Assembly: GCA_033063855.1 (NCBI GenBank)
Contig: CP093829.1
Location: forward strand, 20,925,537 to 20,989,536
Reading direction: 5' to 3'
Source: Smittia aterrima
Lineage: Eukaryota > Arthropoda > Insecta > Diptera > Chironomidae
Length of the DNA stretch: 64,000 nucleotides
Part shown: positions 61,023-64,000 of the stretch, piece after piece
Position numbering within the stretch: position 1 is the first letter of the stretch
Layout: the number at the start of each line of letters is the position of its first letter
Program-made: the position numbers and the translations under genes
The notes under the pieces: generated by a model
Database searches by the model: none
Told to the model about the DNA's origin: nothing
The model's input: only the letters and a program-made list of their open reading frames with translations

Positions 61023-64000
61023 TCATTTTAAAAACTTGAGCTTTACCTCTTCAGCGATTTTTCTTAAGCTTTCGAATGTTGATCTTCCTGTTTCTTTCAA
61101 CATGTTGTAAAACACTCTTGTCGCATTCGAACTCATCAGAAGTTCATGTGGTGAAGCAAACTCTACGCAACGTCCAGCATCCATGACAAGAATGCGATCA
61201 GAGTCCATTACAGTGTTAAGACGATGTGCGATTGTCAAGACCGTGCAATTAGCGAACTTGAGACGAATCGTTTCTTGAATCAAAGCATCTGTTTGTGGAT
61301 CAACATTCGCAGTTGCTTCGTCCATCAATAAAATTTTGTTTTCGCGAAGAATCGCTCGAGCTAAGCAAACAAGTTGTCTCTGACCAACGGAGAAGTTTGT
61401 TCCTCCCTCTGAGATCTTGGTCATCAGACCAGCTGGCATTTCACTGATCACTTCCTTCAGTTTGACTTCATCCAAAGCACTCCACAACTTCTCGTCTGCA
61501 TATTCATCAAACGGATCGAGATTGTATCGCATCGAGCCCGAGAATAAAACAGGCTCTTGAGGAATAATTGAGATTTTCGATCTCAGATCATGAAGTCCCA
61601 TCGATTGCGTGTCTCTCATGTCGATCAAGATCTGTCCTTCGTTGTACGACAATCGGAACAATGCATTGATAATCGAACTCTTGCCTGCTCCAGTTCGACC
61701 AACAATTCCGATTTTCTCTTCTGGCAAAATGTCAAATTCCAATTCTTTCAAAACTTTTTCTTCTGATGGCGGAGGAAAGTAACTGAGCGAGAGTTTCTTG
61801 AATTTGATTTCTCCTTTTTGAGGCCATTCCTTTGGAGGCTTCTTATCAGGAGAAGATTCAAATTCTGGCTCTGGATCGATTGAATTATATTCAACGACTC
61901 TTTCAACTGCTGTCATTGTATTTTCTAACTCAGCTGACTGACGCATTCCCCACTGAACCATTCCTGTTAATCCCATAACTTGAGTGATTGCTAATCCAAC
62001 GTTTCCACCGCTAGTGTCCATCAAGAAAAAGCTCAGAACGACAAACGCGATGTAAATGACGAGAACAATATCAAGCCAGAATCCAAAACCTCTGGCGGTA
62101 GCAATAAACAGGAAGTACGCAGAACTATTCAAGTCTTGGTGATTGTCAAACTCGACCGTTAAAATATTTTCTGCATTGAATGCTCGAATTGTTGAGAGTC
62201 CGTTGAGTGTTGCAGCAAGATGAGAATAGATTGGCGAACGAGCTAAAAGTATCACGAATTTTTAAATTGGAAATTAATTAATTGATCGAACTCACTTGTT
62301 GCTTCCATTCTTTTGATGTTTCGTGATGACAGAAGATAAAAGCTTCGCATGAAGTAAAACATAATGGCGATGATGACAGTCGGAATCAGTGAATAAGGAT
62401 TGACAATTCCTACGACGACAACAATTCCAACCATTGTTAAAAAGATTTGCAAGACGTCGATCATTACCGAAGGCAAATATTCGTCGATCTGGCCGATGTC
62501 CTTGCTGAATCTATTCAACACTCGTCCTGAAGGATTTGTATTGAAGAAATACATTGTTGCTCTGGTGATTCCGGAGAACATTGCTAAAATATTTGTTTAA
62601 TTGATTAACTTCTTTAAAATGTTTCTTGCGATAACTCACCATCGTGAAGTTGCCGCGAAGCTTTCATCGCGACATTGAAGAACATGAAGCTTCTGCTCAA
62701 AGTTATCAAGATTGTTCCAATGGTGAGGGCAGAGAAAATGTAAATATCGTAATTTCGATCGTAAACAACTTCTTCAAGAATCCTCGCTGCCTTTTCGATG
62801 ATTGTTTCATCAGTTTGTTGTAAAATATTACTGACAGTTTCATTTAAGTTGCTTGGAGCTACTTCCTGTCCAAGTGATCGCGTTTCTTCTTTGACAACCC
62901 AATAGGAAAGGAAATAATCGGAGAGTGACGCACACACTTGAGCCAGGATAAAGAAAAATATCACAATGATCGTTATGAAGTAGCCGCCAGCAGCACTGAA
63001 GTACGATTTGTAGTAAGTGAGTCCAATGGATCCCTCAGATCGTTTCTCTTCTTCCATTGCGTGCTCAATGTGTTCACTAAGGTCTTCACTAACTTGTGAG
63101 TGGAAACTTGTGACACTGCTTTGTCTATTGAACGATTGACGACTGTCTTTGCTCGTGCTTATTGATCTGTTAAGTGTCTTCTCGTCTTCGGTCACTTCTT
63201 CCTGCTTTGGCAGCAGCTTTGCGAAATCTAAACCAGAATTTCGTAAGCTTTCGAAAGTTCCGACACCTTGAACCATTCCATGGTCGATGATAAGAATTTG
63301 ATCAGCTGTTGGTAAATATTGAAGTTGATGCGTAACAAGAATGACGAGCTTGTCCTTGAGAAATTCTTTGATGCAGCTGTTTGAACAAGAAAAAACAATG
63401 CAACTCATTAATTTAATGATAATGAGTCATTAAAAAATTATTTTGTTTACCTATCAAACAAGTGGCGCCCTGCAAAGCAAATGTTTTGATAAAATTTTAA
63501 GTGGAAAAAAGAGGAAAACCTTACCAACATGAGAATCAACTGCTGATAACGGATCGTCGAGTAAATAGATGTCAGCTTTTCGGTAAACTGCTCGCGCAAG
63601 ATTGATTCTAGCTTTTTGCCCTCCCGACAAACTCATTCCTCGCTCTCCGACCACAGTCTTGTCACCATCACTCCAGATTTCTAAATCTCTTGTCAGTGAA
63701 CAGGCTTTGATCACAGCTCGATAACGCTCTTTGTCCATTGGCTCTCCAAAGAGAATATTTTGCCTGACTGAACCTGAGAACAGCCAAGGCTCTTGCGAAG
63801 CATAAGAAATCTTTCCGTTGACGTTAATGCTTCCACTTTCAGTTGGCAACTCTCCTAGAATCGCTTGGATCAAACTTGATTTTCCAGCTCCGACTTTTCC
63901 AATCACAGCAACCGTCGTCGTAGGTTGAACTCGAAGATTAATGTTTGATAACGTTCGTTCAGGAGATTCTCCTTGCCAGCGAGCGCAAACTTTGTCCAAT
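61023..64000 (-). CDS. ABC transporter subfamily C (MRP4-like), C-terminal two-thirds
   Basis: An ATP-driven exporter of organic anions and conjugates. The 5' part lies beyond the window. Exons here: 64000-63525, 63469-63451, 63376-62640, 62583-62296 and 62242-61023, all in phase. NBD1 has Walker A GKVGAGKSS, signature LSGGQKAR, Walker B IYLLDDP with Asp in place of the catalytic Glu (usual for MRP NBD1) and H-loop VTHQ. A Ser-rich linker (RSISTSKDSRQSF) precedes TMD2, whose family markers are NPSGRVLNRFSKDIGQIDE and RSPIYSHLAATLNGLSTIRA. NBD2 has Walker A GRTGAGKSS, signature FSVGQRQ, Walker B ILLMDEATANVD and AHRLNT, so it should hydrolyse ATP. There is no MRP1-type TMD0 evidence in view; the sequence is closest to the short ABCC4 group. 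Membrane protein. Confidence 0.93.
63451..63469 (-). other. 19-nt microexon of the ABCC gene
   Basis: The 19 bases between a TTTGCAG acceptor and a GTAAAC donor encode RHLFD plus parts of the flanking Gly and Ser codons. They restore the conserved stretch between D-loop and H-loop of NBD1 (SAVDSHVGRHLFDSCI). Without it the frame is lost. Confidence 0.85.

Overview
The window is eukaryotic nuclear DNA from an insect, most likely a nematoceran fly. It is roughly two-thirds A/T. Genes are split by short GT-AG introns, mostly 50-75 bases, and poly(A) signals lie close behind stop codons. Several products resemble fly orthologues more than vertebrate ones: the parkin, Orai and GATOR1 proteins keep fly-specific residues and C-termini. 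A chironomid-like midge would fit the compact introns, but that is inference.

Layout. 1-3.8 kb shows no gene. From 3.8 to 26 kb there is a dense run of minus-strand genes: parkin, an L-xylulose reductase-type SDR, Iml1/DEPDC5, a secreted protein of unknown function, puromycin-sensitive aminopeptidase, the glutamate-cysteine ligase modifier subunit, an enkurin-domain protein, and an ANP32/mapmodulin gene. The ANP32 first exon lies 1.3 kb upstream of the rest. From 27.6 to 47.7 kb I reconstruct one long minus-strand gene for a single-pass membrane protein. Its last intron is 17.2 kb and appears to hold two further minus-strand genes: a 593-residue membrane protein of similar design and a 75-residue secreted peptide precursor with its own TATA box. 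47.7-54.8 kb is AT-rich and shows no gene. On the plus strand follow a 91-residue Ser/Thr-rich secreted protein and Orai, the store-operated calcium channel. An F-box protein on the minus strand converges on Orai. The window ends inside a minus-strand ABCC/MRP4-like transporter whose 5' part lies beyond base 64000.

The genes do not form a pathway. They include mitochondrial quality control (parkin), TORC1 amino-acid sensing (Iml1), glutathione synthesis and carbonyl reduction (Gclm, SDR), proteolysis (Psa), cilia (enkurin), chromatin or phosphatase regulation (ANP32), calcium entry (Orai) and export (ABCC). This looks like an ordinary gene neighbourhood; I see no operon, CRISPR array or complete mobile element.

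The points I consider most worth following are a phase-symmetric, hydrophobic cassette exon in ANP32; the nested membrane-protein pair; the small peptide gene; a perfect 11-bp hairpin in a long 3' UTR; a candidate poison exon in Iml1; alternative 5' ends of Orai; and a 19-nt microexon in the ABCC gene. Exon joins were made by hand from splice-site consensus, reading phase and remembered family sequence, and have not been tested against transcripts.
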